The notes: generated by a model not told the origin, from the letters alone. Positions 8,205 to 18,600 are shown, numbered from the stretch's first letter. The stretch is 64,000 bases of DNA from Lachnospiraceae bacterium (GCA_910575835.1 CAJTGB010000016.1:40075-104074), one strand, 5' to 3'. Numbers and translations are program-made.

Positions 8205-9491
8205 ATGAAAAGAAGAGTAATTGCCACAACGCTTGTGGCAGCAATGCTGATTGGGACTGTTTTCTCAGCCAGTGGCTGCAGCTCCGACAGCAGCGCAGAC
8301 GGAAAGACCCATATCACCATGCTTCAGTACAAGCCGGAAGCTGTCAAGGCTTTCGAGAAGATGGAAGAGGAATTCAATGCGACACACGACGACATCGTGC
8401 TGCATATCGAATCTCCTAACGATGCCATGACCGTACTGAAAACACGTTTCATCAAGGAGGATGCCCCAGATATCATCGGAATCGGCGGTGACGTCAATTT
8501 TTCCAACTTCCTGGATGCCGAGATGCTGATGGATATCTCAGATTTTGAAGGGCTTTCACTGATCAAACAAGCCTACTTAGACATCGACAAGAACCTGGAA
8601 TTCGTTCCGATGGACGGCGTGTACGCAGTTCCTTACGTGGCTAATGCCGCGGGTGTTCTGTACAACAGGGAGATGTTTGAGGACAACGACTGGGAGATCC
8701 CGACCACATGGACTGAATTTATGGATCTGTGCGATGAGATCAAGTCCTCCGGACAGCAGCCGTTATACTTCGGTTACAAAGATGTATGGACCTGTCTGGC
8801 GCCGTGGAACGCACTTGCCTGTGATCTGGCTCCTGCAGATGTTTGTCGCCAGGTGAACAAAGGCGAGACGAAATTTATCGATGAATATCCGGAAGTTGCA
8901 GAGAAGATGCTTGAACTGCTCGACCATGCACAGGATGACCCGTTTGCTTATAACTACAACGACGCATGTACCGCATTCGCAAACGGCGAGGCCGCTATGT
9001 ACTGTATCGGAAGCTATGCCGTTCCGCAGATCCAGTCCGTTAACCCGGATATGGATATTGATTCCTTCGTTATGCCGGGATGTGACAACGCCGACGACAA
9101 TATTCTGAACTCCGGTGTCGACCTTCAGTTCTGTATCACGAAGGAATGTCCTGACAAAGAGGCTGCCTATGAAGTATTAAGCTTTTTATTAGAGGACTCC
9201 ACCATTCAGACTTACTTAGACGACCAGAACGCCGTACCATGTAAGGATACGGAATTCGAGCTTTCTCCTGCCCTTGACGGTATGTTAGACTACATCAACG
9301 AAGGCAAGATGGTCGACTATCAGGATCACTACTATCCGGCAGAGATGAGCGTGGACGCTCAGATCCAGACCTTCTTATTAGACGGCGACGTAGACAAGTT
9401 CCTGAACAAGTTCGACACTGACTGGGTGCGCTACAACCGCGACATTATCCGCAAAGTACAGGATTATGAGAAAAAGGGAGGGAATCAATAA
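8205..9491 (+). CDS. Sugar ABC transporter substrate-binding lipoprotein (MsmE-like)
   Basis: Extracellular solute-binding protein, family 1, 428 residues. It has a lipoprotein signal peptide: basic MKRR, a hydrophobic stretch, and the lipobox SASGC with the lipidated cysteine near residue 25. The mature part shows the usual features (HITMLQYKPEAVKAFEKMEEEFN, PYVANAAGVLYNREMF, FANGEAAMYCIGSY). It captures a sugar, most likely a raffinose-type alpha-galactoside given the alpha-galactosidase in the same operon. The start follows AAGGAGAGG. Its stop overlaps the next start (TAATG), so the permease is translationally coupled. Confidence 0.93.
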   Translation: MKRRVIATTLVAAMLIGTVFSASGCSSDSSADGKTHITMLQYKPEAVKAFEKMEEEFNATHDDIVLHIESPNDAMTVLKTRFIKEDAPDIIGIGGDVNFSNFLDAEMLMDISDFEGLSLIKQAYLDIDKNLEFVPMDGVYAVPYVANAAGVLYNREMFEDNDWEIPTTWTEFMDLCDEIKSSGQQPLYFGYKDVWTCLAPWNALACDLAPADVCRQVNKGETKFIDEYPEVAEKMLELLDHAQDDPFAYNYNDACTAFANGEAAMYCIGSYAVPQIQSVNPDMDIDSFVMPGCDNADDNILNSGVDLQFCITKECPDKEAAYEVLSFLLEDSTIQTYLDDQNAVPCKDTEFELSPALDGMLDYINEGKMVDYQDHYYPAEMSVDAQIQTFLLDGDVDKFLNKFDTDWVRYNRDIIRKVQDYEKKGGNQ

Positions 9492-10342
9492 TGAATAAAA
9501 AACTCAGCAGAAACCAGACCTTTTTATTAATTACAGTCCCTGTCCTGGCATTGTTCTTCTGTTTTAACACTCTGCCGCTGATCAAGGGCCTGATCTACAG
9601 CTTCACGAACTTCAAAGGCTTCGGAAGCTACGACTGGGTAGGTATGCGTAACTATGCCGACTTATTTACCGATGCGCGTGTCGGGAAATCCTACCTCTTT
9701 ACTTTTAAATTCGCGATTCTGGCAACCGTTCTGACGAATGTGATCGCCCTGCTCCTCGCACTGGGACTAAACGGCAAGATCAAAGCCAAGAGCGCTTTAA
9801 GAGGTATGTACTTCGTTCCGAGAATCCTTGGAGGACTGGTTGTAGGTTATATCTTCGGATATATCTTCACATACATCCTTCCAGCACTGACCGGAACCGG
9901 AAGCATGCTCTCCAACACGAAGACCGCATGGATCGCTATCGTGATCGTTGCCGCGTGGCAGTCCATCGCTCAGACGACCCTCATCTACATCTCTGGTCTT
10001 CAGACCGTACCGGAAGACGTATATGAGGCAGGCGCGATCGACGGCGCAACCGGATGGTTAAGCTTCAAGTCACTGACTTTCCCGCTGATCATCCCGTTCT
10101 TCAGCATCAACATGGTATTAAGCATGAAAGACTTCCTGATGGTATTCGACCAGATCATGGCGTTGACCAAGGGCGGTCCTGCACAGAGTACCGAGTCCAT
10201 CTCATTCTTGATCTACAACAATGGTATGGGCGGCGGACAGTTCGGTTTCCAGAGCGCTAACGCGGTTATCTTCTTCATCGTGATCGTTGCGATCTCTGTT
10301 GCCCAGCTTACTATTACAGGAAAGAAGGAGGAACAGTTATAA
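9491..10342 (+). CDS. Sugar ABC transporter permease (MsmF-like)
   Basis: First inner-membrane permease of the importer, 283 residues with six predicted membrane helices. The cytoplasmic coupling motif is EAGAIDGATGWLSFKSLTFP, near residues 177-196, where the ATPase docks. It shares one base with the genes before and after it (TAATG at both junctions), showing a tight operon. No ATPase gene is in the operon; Firmicute importers of this type usually share a distant MsmK/MsiK-like ATPase, so that is the likely energy source (inference). Confidence 0.94.
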   Translation: MNKKLSRNQTFLLITVPVLALFFCFNTLPLIKGLIYSFTNFKGFGSYDWVGMRNYADLFTDARVGKSYLFTFKFAILATVLTNVIALLLALGLNGKIKAKSALRGMYFVPRILGGLVVGYIFGYIFTYILPALTGTGSMLSNTKTAWIAIVIVAAWQSIAQTTLIYISGLQTVPEDVYEAGAIDGATGWLSFKSLTFPLIIPFFSINMVLSMKDFLMVFDQIMALTKGGPAQSTESISFLIYNNGMGGGQFGFQSANAVIFFIVIVAISVAQLTITGKKEEQL

Positions 10343-11190
10343 TGAAACAGAAAAATAAAGTTGCGGCTACCACTAATTGGCCGCTTACCATCCTTTTGAT
10401 CGTTGGCTGCCTGACTGTTATCTTCCCGCTATATATGGCGCTTGTGATCGCATTCAAGAAACCGTCAGAGATGACGAACGACATTGCCGGAGCGTTAAGC
10501 CTTCCGAAGAGCTGGAGCCTTGAAAATTTCGCGGAAGCCATGCGTGTTACAGACTTCTGGCACTCCCTGGGATACAGTGTCATGATCACTGTTGTGACCG
10601 TAGTTCTTGCCATCCTGCTCCACTCCCTTGCCGGATACGCGATCGGAAGAAGCATGGCTAAGAGCAAATTCTACAAAGTATCCTACCTCTATATCGTAAG
10701 CGGTATGTTCGTACCTTTCGCGATCCTGATGATGCCTCTGGTAAAGCAGACCGCGCAAATGGGTATTGACAACTGGTTCGGAGTTATATTATGCTATCTG
10801 GTGTTCTATATGCCGATGAATGTAATGCTCTACTCCGGCTACTTGAAGAACATCCCAATCGCACTTGAGGAAGCTGCTTTCGTGGACGGCGCCACCACAT
10901 GGTCGACCTACTGGAAGATCATCTTCCCGATCATGACGCCGATGCACGCTACAGTTGCCGTACTGACAGCCCTTGGAACCTGGAACGATGTTATGACACC
11001 GCTTGTCATTATGTCCGGTACAGGCGTTAACACACTGCCTCTGGCACAGCTTACATTCCAGACTCAGTTCGGTACGAATTACAACCTGGCATTCGCTTCT
11101 TACTTGCTGGCATTGCTGCCGATCCTGATCTTCTATCTTGTATGCCAGAAGCAGATCATCAACGGTGTTGTAAACGGTGCGGTAAAATAA
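10342..11190 (+). CDS. Sugar ABC transporter permease (MsmG-like)
   Basis: Second permease of the alpha-galactoside importer, 282 residues and six membrane helices. The coupling loop reads EEAAFVDGATTWSTYWKIIFP at about residues 174-194. The C-terminus QKQIINGVVNGAVK is typical of MalG-type subunits. The start codon overlaps the stop of the preceding permease. It is followed after 28 bp by the alpha-galactosidase gene. Confidence 0.94.
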   Translation: MKQKNKVAATTNWPLTILLIVGCLTVIFPLYMALVIAFKKPSEMTNDIAGALSLPKSWSLENFAEAMRVTDFWHSLGYSVMITVVTVVLAILLHSLAGYAIGRSMAKSKFYKVSYLYIVSGMFVPFAILMMPLVKQTAQMGIDNWFGVILCYLVFYMPMNVMLYSGYLKNIPIALEEAAFVDGATTWSTYWKIIFPIMTPMHATVAVLTALGTWNDVMTPLVIMSGTGVNTLPLAQLTFQTQFGTNYNLAFASYLLALLPILIFYLVCQKQIINGVVNGAVK

Positions 11191-11218
11191 GACTTAATAC
11201 TGAAACGAGGACAAACTT

Positions 11219-13468
11219 ATGGCTATTTTATTTGACAGCACGAGCAGACTTTTTACTTTGACAACAGCCCATAGTATGTACCAGATGAAAGCAGACAGGT
11301 ATGGAGTATTACTCCATACCTGGTTTGGTATGAAGGGCTCTGCTTTTGATTATTCCTACCGGATCGCTTATGCGGACAGAGGCTTCTCCGGCAACCCGTA
11401 CGACGCGGGCGATGACCGGACTTACTCCCTGGACGCGCTTCCTCTGGAGTTCCCGGCCTACGGAAGCGGCGATTACCGCGCCGCGGCTCTTAAAGTCCGT
11501 TACCCGGACGGCACTTCTGCGTGCGACCTGCGTTACCTGAAACACGAGATCCGCGAAGGCAAATACTCTCTTCCGGGTCTTCCCGCACTCTATGACGCGC
11601 CGGATCAGGAACAGCAGGCACATGAGACACCTGCTCCCGCCGGATGCAGATGCGGTTCCAGGTCCGATACACTGATCATCACTCTGGAAGACACCCGCCG
11701 CATGTTCTATGTCCATCTCTACTACGGCGTCATGGAAGATCTGGATATCATCACAAGGGCGGTCTGCGTTGAAAACCACAGCGAAGACGACATCTACCTC
11801 GAGAACATCCAGAGCGTCTGCGTCGATTATCTGCACGGCGAATACGACCTGCATACCTTCTACGGCCGCCATGTAAAAGAACGGAATTATCAGCGCTCGC
11901 CGCTGATGCACGGGAGCCAGTCCGTAGGAAGCACGCGCGGAACCTCCAGTCACCAGTATAACCCGTTCCTTATCCTCTCTGACAGGGATACGACAGAAGA
12001 CACCGGAAACTGTTACGGTTTTTCTTTCCTGTACAGCGGGGACTTCCTGGGGAACGCCGAGCTTGACCAGTATAACCAGACCCGTCTCCTCCTTGGTATC
12101 CATCCTGATAACTTCTGCTACTGTGTAAAGCCAGCGGAACGCTTTCATGCACCGGAAGCAGCATTGGCTTACTCCGCCCAGGGACTTGGCCGGTTATCTC
12201 GTATCTTCCACCAGGCTTACCGCACCCATCTGTGCCGGGGCAAATGGACCGCTAAGAGACGGCCGGTCCTGCTGAATGACTGGGAAGGCGTGTATTTCGA
12301 TTTTGACGGAGACAAGCTGATACAGATGGCAAGGGACGCGGCAGATCTCGGCATAGAACTCTTCGTCATGGACGACGGATGGTTCGGCAAACGCGACCTG
12401 GATGTGTCCGGCCTCGGGGACTGGACGGTGAATGAGAAGAAGCTTGGCTGTACGCTTAAGGAGCTGTCTGACCAGATCCACGGCCTTGGACTTCAGTTCG
12501 GTATCTGGTTTGAACCGGAAGGGATCAATGAAGACAGCGACCTCTACCGTGAGCACCCTGACTGGGCCTTCACCGTTCCAGGGAAACAGCCTACCCGTTC
12601 CCGGCTTCAATTACTGCTTGATTTCTCCAGAGAGGACGTACGGGAATATATCTTCAGCCATATATGCCAGGTACTTGACTCGGCCAGGATCGAATATCTC
12701 AAGTGGGACTTGAACAGAAGCCTTGCAGACCTCTACAGCGCCTCTCTTCCCGCAAAGCGCCAGGGAGAAGTTATGCACCGCTATGTCTTAGGTCTCTATG
12801 ATATGCTTGAAAAATTAACGCAGCGCTATCCTGATATGCTGATCGAGGGCTGCAGCGGCGGCGGCGGACGTTTTGACGCCGGAATGCTCTATTACACGCC
12901 CCAGATCTGGTGCAGCGACGATACCGACGCCATCGAGAGGCTCAGTATCCAGTACGGCACTTCCTTCGGCTATCCTGTCAGCACCATGGGATCCCATGTA
13001 TCCCACTGCCCCAACGAGCAGACCCGACGTATCACTCCGTTAAATACCAGGGCGACGGTTGCAATGTCCGGTACGTTCGGATATGAGCTGGACGTCAATA
13101 AGATGACCGAAGAGGAGAAGACCATTGTAAAAGCTCAGATCAGGGAATTCAAGGAATATTATGACCTCATCCAGTACGGAGATTATTACCGGCTTACCGA
13201 TCCCGATAAGGTGGAAGCCTATCATGGATGGGAGTTCGCTGCCCCGGACGGAAGCGAAGCGCTTCTGTGCATCGTCGCTCTCCAGATCCATCCTAACGGT
13301 CCCGGCCGCTGGATGTGTCTGAAGGGATTGAAGGCAGACAGCGTCTACCTGGTACACGGGCAGAAATATCCCGGTGATGCGCTGATGAACGGCGGACTTC
13401 TGCTCCCGACGGCCACGGAAGAATACGAAAGCTTCCGGATCCATATCGTGGAGTGCCCTGCCGTATAA
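11219..13468 (+). CDS. Alpha-galactosidase, GH36 family
   Basis: Cytoplasmic glycoside hydrolase of 749 residues that releases terminal alpha-1,6-galactose from melibiose, raffinose or stachyose. It has the N-terminal beta-sandwich, then the catalytic barrel. The nucleophile region is YLKWDLNRS (Asp near residue 500); the acid/base region is CSGGGGRFDAGML and then WCSDDTDAIERL (Asp near residue 567). The FVMDDGWFGKR loop is also characteristic. No signal peptide, which fits import by the upstream transporter before hydrolysis. The start follows GAGGACAAACTT. A strong hairpin terminator follows the stop. Confidence 0.95.
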   Translation: MAILFDSTSRLFTLTTAHSMYQMKADRYGVLLHTWFGMKGSAFDYSYRIAYADRGFSGNPYDAGDDRTYSLDALPLEFPAYGSGDYRAAALKVRYPDGTSACDLRYLKHEIREGKYSLPGLPALYDAPDQEQQAHETPAPAGCRCGSRSDTLIITLEDTRRMFYVHLYYGVMEDLDIITRAVCVENHSEDDIYLENIQSVCVDYLHGEYDLHTFYGRHVKERNYQRSPLMHGSQSVGSTRGTSSHQYNPFLILSDRDTTEDTGNCYGFSFLYSGDFLGNAELDQYNQTRLLLGIHPDNFCYCVKPAERFHAPEAALAYSAQGLGRLSRIFHQAYRTHLCRGKWTAKRRPVLLNDWEGVYFDFDGDKLIQMARDAADLGIELFVMDDGWFGKRDLDVSGLGDWTVNEKKLGCTLKELSDQIHGLGLQFGIWFEPEGINEDSDLYREHPDWAFTVPGKQPTRSRLQLLLDFSREDVREYIFSHICQVLDSARIEYLKWDLNRSLADLYSASLPAKRQGEVMHRYVLGLYDMLEKLTQRYPDMLIEGCSGGGGRFDAGMLYYTPQIWCSDDTDAIERLSIQYGTSFGYPVSTMGSHVSHCPNEQTRRITPLNTRATVAMSGTFGYELDVNKMTEEEKTIVKAQIREFKEYYDLIQYGDYYRLTDPDKVEAYHGWEFAAPDGSEALLCIVALQIHPNGPGRWMCLKGLKADSVYLVHGQKYPGDALMNGGLLLPTATEEYESFRIHIVECPAV

Positions 13469-13478
13469 ATACCGCGAT

Positions 13479-13540
13479 AAGACAACAAGGGAATATCAGG
13501 GATAGACGCTTCCGTCATCCCCTGATATTCCCTTGTCTTA
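13479..13540. terminator. Bidirectional terminator between the alpha-galactosidase and CarD genes
   Basis: A very long hairpin: arms around CAAGGGAATATCAGGG (from 13486) and CCCTGATATTCCCTTG (to 13535), extended by GACA/TGTC, with a 13-nt loop region. It separates two convergent genes and probably serves both, though the U tracts are short. Confidence 0.7.
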
Positions 13541-13551
13541 TATCAAATCTG

Positions 13552-14058
13552 TTAAGACTCCCTCTTCAGATAACCTGATATATATCCCTTCACTTCATCC
13601 TTAGGCAGGCCCAAGGCAACCGCGAACTCCCCATAGAGGAATTTCTCTGCGATATTCAGATACTTATCATCCACATTAATGACCTTCTTCCCGGAAGCAA
13701 GCCTGTTCATCTTCCGTATATAAGAGGTCTTGATCAGAGAAATCCAATCTCTGCACTGATTCCTCAGCAGCGCTTCCTTATAGGACAGCTCGCGTCTCTT
13801 CTCATCCGCTACCCCGATCATCTCAATATTCAGCATATCATCGATCAATGCCTGCGCTTCTTCTCCGGAGATCACTTCCCGGATCTGTCTCTTCTCATTG
13901 TCTACTGGCGTATACAGAGTTCCCCCGGCATCATAGAGAGGCTTCAATGTATAGTATTCCTTCTCCTTATCGGAGCAGCTAATATTCAGCTTCCCGATAC
14001 TCATTACCTCACAGACACCTTCTTTGTAATGTGCCACATAATCTCCTATCTTGAACAT
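13552..14058 (-). CDS. CarD-like/TRCF-domain transcriptional regulator
   Basis: 168-residue protein with an N-terminal CarD/CdnL/TRCF RNA-polymerase-interacting domain (FKIGDYVAHYKEGVCEV, then YYTLKPLYDAGGTLYTPVDN) and a helical, basic C-terminal domain. Family members bind the RNA polymerase beta subunit and stabilise open promoter complexes. Length and architecture match Firmicute CdnL-type proteins. It is a single gene with its own start (ATG preceded by GGTAAGGAGGTAG) between two terminators. Target promoters cannot be inferred. Confidence 0.9.
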   Translation of the reverse strand: MFKIGDYVAHYKEGVCEVMSIGKLNISCSDKEKEYYTLKPLYDAGGTLYTPVDNEKRQIREVISGEEAQALIDDMLNIEMIGVADEKRRELSYKEALLRNQCRDWISLIKTSYIRKMNRLASGKKVINVDDKYLNIAEKFLYGEFAVALGLPKDEVKGYISGYLKRES

Positions 14059-14113
14059 AACTACCTCCTTACCGGTTCCGCGTTAACATGTTACTGCAAT
14101 AAAGGATGTCCAC

Positions 14114-14167
14114 AAAAAAAGCGTACACTACTGCGGCACCTTCCCCATGCTGCCAAAAAGCATACGC
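14114..14167 (-). terminator. Candidate terminator downstream of the ABC-F gene
   Basis: On the minus strand GCGTA...TACGC (14163-14167 and 14121-14125), with an inner GGCA/TGCC stem, is followed by seven U residues (14114-14120). It lies about 140 nt beyond the ABC-F stop. The loop parts are long, so confidence is moderate. Confidence 0.45.
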
Positions 14168-14306
14168 CAGTATGTCTGGAGTTAAATCTATATTATATTC
14201 CCAATGACATATCTTTCCTTTATATCTGTATTATACCACGCAAAATTCGAAAATGTAAGAGTTATTTTCAGAAAATTTTTACACATTACATATGATAATC
14301 GATAAT

Positions 14307-16124
14307 TTATTTTTTCTGTTGAATCTTATCATTCAAATCATTCAGATAGACCCATCTGTCCATCTTTTCATCAAGCTTCTGTTCTGTCTCCTCCTTCTCC
14401 TTTAAAAGCTCATTGAGTCTGGCCGAATTCGTGGCGTTTGCCGCGATCTGATCCTCCAGGGTGCCTATCATCTCTTCCAGCCTCGCGATCTCATCGTCTA
14501 TGGTCTCAAATTCCTTCTGCTCCTTATATGTGAATTTTAATTTCTTCTCATGCTTCTTCCACGCACCCTTCTCAGTGCGCCCCGATGCCTCCTCCGTCCT
14601 GCCTTCCCTCCGGCAATCAATGTCTTCCCTCGCCCCTTCCAGCTCCTTATGGATCAGATAATCCGAATATCCGCCCTCAAACTGACGGACCTTCCCCTCT
14701 CCTTCAAAGGAAAATATCCTGTTCACCGTGCGGTCGAGGAAATACCGGTCATGGGATACAATAATGATGATCCCGTCGAACCTGTCTAGATAGTCCTCCA
14801 GAATAGTCAATGTCTGAATGTCCAGATCATTGGTCGGCTCGTCCAAGATCAGCACGTTAGGAGCGCTCATCAGCACCCTCAGAAGATACAGGCGCCGCCT
14901 CTCCCCTCCCGACAGCTTATCGATCCTGGACCACTGCATCGTACCGTCAAACAGAAAGTTCTCCAACATCTGCGACGCGGTGATCCTGCCGTCAGACGTA
15001 GCGATGTATTCTCCCACTTCTTTGATATAATCGATCACCCGCACAGACTCATCCATGAATTCATTTTCCTGGGAAAAATACCCCATACGGATGGTCTGGC
15101 CGATCTCGATTCCTCCCGTATCCGCGCTTATATCCCCATTCAGGATCTTAAGGAACGTTGTCTTGCCGCAGCCATTGGGACCGATGATACCGATCCTGTC
15201 ATTCTTAAGGAAAATATAGCTGTAATCTCTGATCAGCACCCTGCCCCCAAAGGACTTGCTGATCTCCGACATTTCCACCGTCTTATTGCCCATTCTCGAA
15301 GCAACCGAATCCATCTGCACCCGCTTCTCTTCCTGAATGTCACGGACCTCCTGAAGTGCCCTGATCCGGTCGATATGCGCCTTCTGCTTCGTGCTCCGCG
15401 CCCTTGCGCCACGGTTAAGCCACTTAAGCTCCGTGCGAAGCAGGCTCTTACGCTTGCGCTCAGCAGTCAGCTCCGTATTCTGCCTCTCGCTTTTCAGCCG
15501 CACGAACTCGGAATAATTCCCCGGATAGCTATAAAGCTTCCCTCTATCCACTTCTACGATGCGGCTTGCCACACGGTCCAGGAAATACCGGTCATGCGTC
15601 ACCATCAGGATCGCTCCCCTGAACCGGATCAGATATTCCTCCAGCCATTCGGACATCTCGGAGTCAAGATGATTCGTAGGCTCGTCAAGGATCAGTATAT
15701 CCGCCGGAGACAGGAGCGCGCCGATCAGCGCCGCACGTTTCTTCTGCCCGCCCGACATATGCTCCACCTTCTCCTCATAATCTGCGAATCCCAGCCTGTT
15801 CAGCATGGACTTCGCTTCCGCCTCGGCTGCAAAGCCGTCAATGCTGCCGCCGCTTCCCATAAGGGCCGCTTCAAGCACCGTCATTCCTTCTTCAAACACC
15901 GGCGTCTGCGGAAGATAGCAGACCTTCACCTGATTGCCCATACTGACCTTGCCCGAATCGGCGCTCTCTATTCCCGCCGCGATCTTAAGCAGCGTGGACT
16001 TGCCCATGCCGTTGACCCCGATCACGCCTATCTTCTCCCGGCCGCTTATACTGAATCCCACATCGTCAAGAAGACGGCGGTCTGTATAAGACTTGATAAT
16101 ATGTTCCATTGTAAGTAAATTCAT
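14307..16124 (-). CDS. ABC-F family ATPase (Uup/YfmR-like)
   Basis: Soluble protein with two ABC ATPase domains and no membrane segment, 605 residues. Domain 1: Walker A GVNGMGKSTLLK, signature MSGGQKKR, Walker B ILILDEPTNHLD. Domain 2: GPNGCGKTTFLK, LSGGERRR, LILDEPTNDLD. The linker between domains (from about residue 220, rich in Arg/Lys) and a C-terminal coiled coil are present. ABC-F proteins act at the ribosomal E site to relieve stalling; the C-terminal coiled coil points to the Uup/YfmR subgroup rather than an antibiotic-resistance type (inference). I chose the ATG at 16124 with GGCGGGGA upstream over a TTG five codons earlier. Confidence 0.92.
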   Translation of the reverse strand: MNLLTMEHIIKSYTDRRLLDDVGFSISGREKIGVIGVNGMGKSTLLKIAAGIESADSGKVSMGNQVKVCYLPQTPVFEEGMTVLEAALMGSGGSIDGFAAEAEAKSMLNRLGFADYEEKVEHMSGGQKKRAALIGALLSPADILILDEPTNHLDSEMSEWLEEYLIRFRGAILMVTHDRYFLDRVASRIVEVDRGKLYSYPGNYSEFVRLKSERQNTELTAERKRKSLLRTELKWLNRGARARSTKQKAHIDRIRALQEVRDIQEEKRVQMDSVASRMGNKTVEMSEISKSFGGRVLIRDYSYIFLKNDRIGIIGPNGCGKTTFLKILNGDISADTGGIEIGQTIRMGYFSQENEFMDESVRVIDYIKEVGEYIATSDGRITASQMLENFLFDGTMQWSRIDKLSGGERRRLYLLRVLMSAPNVLILDEPTNDLDIQTLTILEDYLDRFDGIIIIVSHDRYFLDRTVNRIFSFEGEGKVRQFEGGYSDYLIHKELEGAREDIDCRREGRTEEASGRTEKGAWKKHEKKLKFTYKEQKEFETIDDEIARLEEMIGTLEDQIAANATNSARLNELLKEKEETEQKLDEKMDRWVYLNDLNDKIQQKK

Positions 16125-16295
16125 AACGATCCCCGCCAATTCTTTTAGTCTTATTTATTTTGCTTTTTTTCGCGGGGAATGTCAAGTATAAGTAACAAGA
16201 AGAACCATTTTCTCCCGCTCAGCTATATGCAGAAAAATTATGGAAAATTTTTGATTTTTTTATACAAAATTATGGAAAAAAAGATAAAAAAATTG

Positions 16296-16301
16296 TATAA
16301 T
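16296..16301 (+). promoter_or_regulatory. -10 element of the glgCD operon
   Basis: A consensus TATAAT lies in a very AT-rich stretch 42 nt before the glgC start. No good -35 could be fixed; A-rich upstream DNA may act as an UP-like element. Confidence 0.5.
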
Positions 16302-16343
16302 GATTTAACATTATGTAACATAAATGGAAAGAGAGGACTCACT

Positions 16344-17483
16344 ATGAAACAAAATAATATGTTAGCGATGATTTTAGCCGGTGGCCGTGGCTCCCGTCTG
16401 CATGACCTGACCAACAAGGTTGCCAAGCCGGCCGTTTCATATGGTGGAAAGTACCGCATTGTTGATTTCCCATTGAGCAACTGTGCCAATAGCGGCATTG
16501 ATGTTGTCGGTGTACTGACACAATATGAATCCGTTCTATTGAACAGTTACGTCGCAGCCGGACGCCGCTGGGGTCTGGATGCAAAAGACAGCGGCGTATA
16601 TGTACTCCCGCCGCGCGAAAAAGCCGATGCCAATCTGGACGTTTACCGCGGAACCGCAGATGCGATCTCACAGAATATTGACTTTATCGACACTTATTCC
16701 CCGGAATACATACTTGTTCTTTCCGGCGACCATATCTATAAGATGAACTATGCCAAGATGCTGGCAGAGCATAAGGCATGCAACGCTGACGCTACAATAG
16801 CCGTTATCGAAGTACCGTTCAAGGAAGCCAGCCGTTTCGGAATCATGCATACGGATGAAGAGGGACATATCATCGAATTCCAGGAGAAGCCGGAGAATCC
16901 TAAGAGCAACCTTGCGTCCATGGGTATCTATATCTTCAACTGGAAGCCTCTGCGCAAGCTTCTTGTCGCTGATATGAAGGATCCTGATTCCCACCATGAT
17001 TTCGGTAAGGATATCATCCCTCGGCTTCTTGCTGACAACAAGACTCTGTACGCATACCGGTTCAAAGGTTACTGGAAGGATGTCGGAACGATAGATTCTC
17101 TGTGGGAAGCTAACATGGACCTTCTCGACTCTAACAACGAACTCGACCTGAATGATCCGACCTGGAAGATCTATACGGAAGATGCGACTACCCTGCCTCA
17201 TTATGTAGGACCGGAAGCAAGCATCAAGCGTTCCTTCGTCACACAGGGATGTATCATTGAAGGCGAAGTGAAGAACTCTGTCCTGTTTACCGGCGTCGAG
17301 GTCGGTGAAGGCGCTAAGATCATTGACAGCGTATTAATGCCGGGCGTCAAAGTAGAAGCGGGTGCAGTCGTACAGCGCGCTCTTGTGGCTGACGGTGTCA
17401 AGATCGGCAAAGAAGCTGTCGTTGGAAGCGCTGACAGCGAACATATCGAGCTCGTGGCAAAACGCGTAAAGGGGGTAGAATAA
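16344..17483 (+). CDS. glgC: Glucose-1-phosphate adenylyltransferase catalytic subunit
   Basis: Makes ADP-glucose from glucose-1-phosphate and ATP for glycogen synthesis. 379 residues: an N-terminal nucleotidyltransferase domain ([15 protein letters not shown] at about residue 9, [31 protein letters not shown]) and a C-terminal left-handed beta-helix with hexapeptide repeats. The ATG at 16344 follows GAGAGGA; a longer reading upstream to 16179 has no ribosome site and runs through the promoter. glgD follows one base after the stop, so the two subunits are co-produced. Confidence 0.95.
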   Translation: MKQNNMLAMILAGGRGSRLHDLTNKVAKPAVSYGGKYRIVDFPLSNCANSGIDVVGVLTQYESVLLNSYVAAGRRWGLDAKDSGVYVLPPREKADANLDVYRGTADAISQNIDFIDTYSPEYILVLSGDHIYKMNYAKMLAEHKACNADATIAVIEVPFKEASRFGIMHTDEEGHIIEFQEKPENPKSNLASMGIYIFNWKPLRKLLVADMKDPDSHHDFGKDIIPRLLADNKTLYAYRFKGYWKDVGTIDSLWEANMDLLDSNNELDLNDPTWKIYTEDATTLPHYVGPEASIKRSFVTQGCIIEGEVKNSVLFTGVEVGEGAKIIDSVLMPGVKVEAGAVVQRALVADGVKIGKEAVVGSADSEHIELVAKRVKGVE

Positions 17484-17484
17484 T

Positions 17485-18600
17485 ATGAGCAAAGCATTAG
17501 GAATCGTTAATTTTTCCGGGAATCATATCTGGGTAAAGGGAATGGAAGAATACCGCCCGATCGGGGCATTTTCATTCCTTGGAAGATACCGTGTGATCGA
17601 TTTCCCGATCTCTAATATGAGCAACAGCGGAATCGACCGCATTCAGGTATATATCAGAAGAAAGCCCCGCTCCCTTGTTGAGCATCTCGGAACCGGACGT
17701 CATTATAACATTAACTCCAAGCGCGGCAGGCTGCATATCCTGTTCTCCGAATCCAAAGGCGACAACGACCTCTACAACACGGATATTGCTGCGTTCTCAG
17801 CGAATCTGGAATGTATCGAGAGGTCACACCAGCCTTACGTTGTTATCGCGCCGAGTTACATGGTATACTCTGCTGATTTCAGCACTCTGCTTGCGAACCA
17901 TATTGAATCAGAAGCAGACATTACGCTGTTATATCACAGTGTAGACAATGCCAAGGATACCTTCCTTAACTGCAATACGCTGAACCTGAACAGGCAGAAG
18001 GGTGTTCTTTCCTTAGAGCAGAACCGCGGCAACGCCAAGAACAGGAATATCTTCATGGATACCTATATTATGAAGAAGGATCTGTTCATCGACCTGATTA
18101 AAAAGGCAAAATCCCTGTCCTCCATGTATACTCTTGCCGATATCGTCAACAACGCCTGCGAGGAACTGGATGTACGCGGAATCTCCCACAGGGGATATTT
18201 TGCATCCATTACAGATCTGGAGAGCTTCTATAACGCCAATATCGAGCTGATCGATTTCAAGAGGGCAACCAGCCTCTTTGATGATGAATGGCCTGTATAT
18301 ACAAGGACCAACGATTCCTGCCCGACACAGTATTTCGAGACGGCGCAGGTGAAGGGTTCCGTCGTATCTAACGGATGCCTGATCGAGGGAACCATTGAGA
18401 ACTCCGTAATCGGCCGCGGCTGTGTGATCAAGAAGGGCGCCGTAGTCAGGAACAGCGTAGTCCTGCCGGGAGCAATGATCGGTGAGGATATCACTATCGA
18501 CTGTCAGGTCGTAGACAAGCATGCCAAGATCATCCATGCCAAAGAGATCATCGCAGATCCCGAGCACCCAGGATACATCCGGCGCGAAGATACTTTGTAA
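17485..18600 (+). CDS. glgD: Glucose-1-phosphate adenylyltransferase regulatory subunit
   Basis: 371-residue partner of GlgC. It keeps the fold (FSFLGRYRVIDFPISNMSNSGIDRI; C-terminal hexapeptide repeats with GSVVSNGCLIEGTIENSVIG) but its N-terminus lacks the GGxGTRL-type nucleotide loop (it reads GIVNFSGNHIWVKGMEEYRP), as expected for the non-catalytic Firmicute GlgD. In studied species it raises GlgC activity in a mixed tetramer. The start is one base after the glgC stop. A GC-rich terminator follows directly. Confidence 0.95.
   Translation: MSKALGIVNFSGNHIWVKGMEEYRPIGAFSFLGRYRVIDFPISNMSNSGIDRIQVYIRRKPRSLVEHLGTGRHYNINSKRGRLHILFSESKGDNDLYNTDIAAFSANLECIERSHQPYVVIAPSYMVYSADFSTLLANHIESEADITLLYHSVDNAKDTFLNCNTLNLNRQKGVLSLEQNRGNAKNRNIFMDTYIMKKDLFIDLIKKAKSLSSMYTLADIVNNACEELDVRGISHRGYFASITDLESFYNANIELIDFKRATSLFDDEWPVYTRTNDSCPTQYFETAQVKGSVVSNGCLIEGTIENSVIGRGCVIKKGAVVRNSVVLPGAMIGEDITIDCQVVDKHAKIIHAKEIIADPEHPGYIRREDTL

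Noticed and set aside
14307..16139. Longer starts at TTG codons for the ABC-F gene (also lepA, prmC, the BFD-like gene)
   Set aside because: Each has a downstream ATG or GTG with a well-placed ribosome site and family-typical N-terminus.
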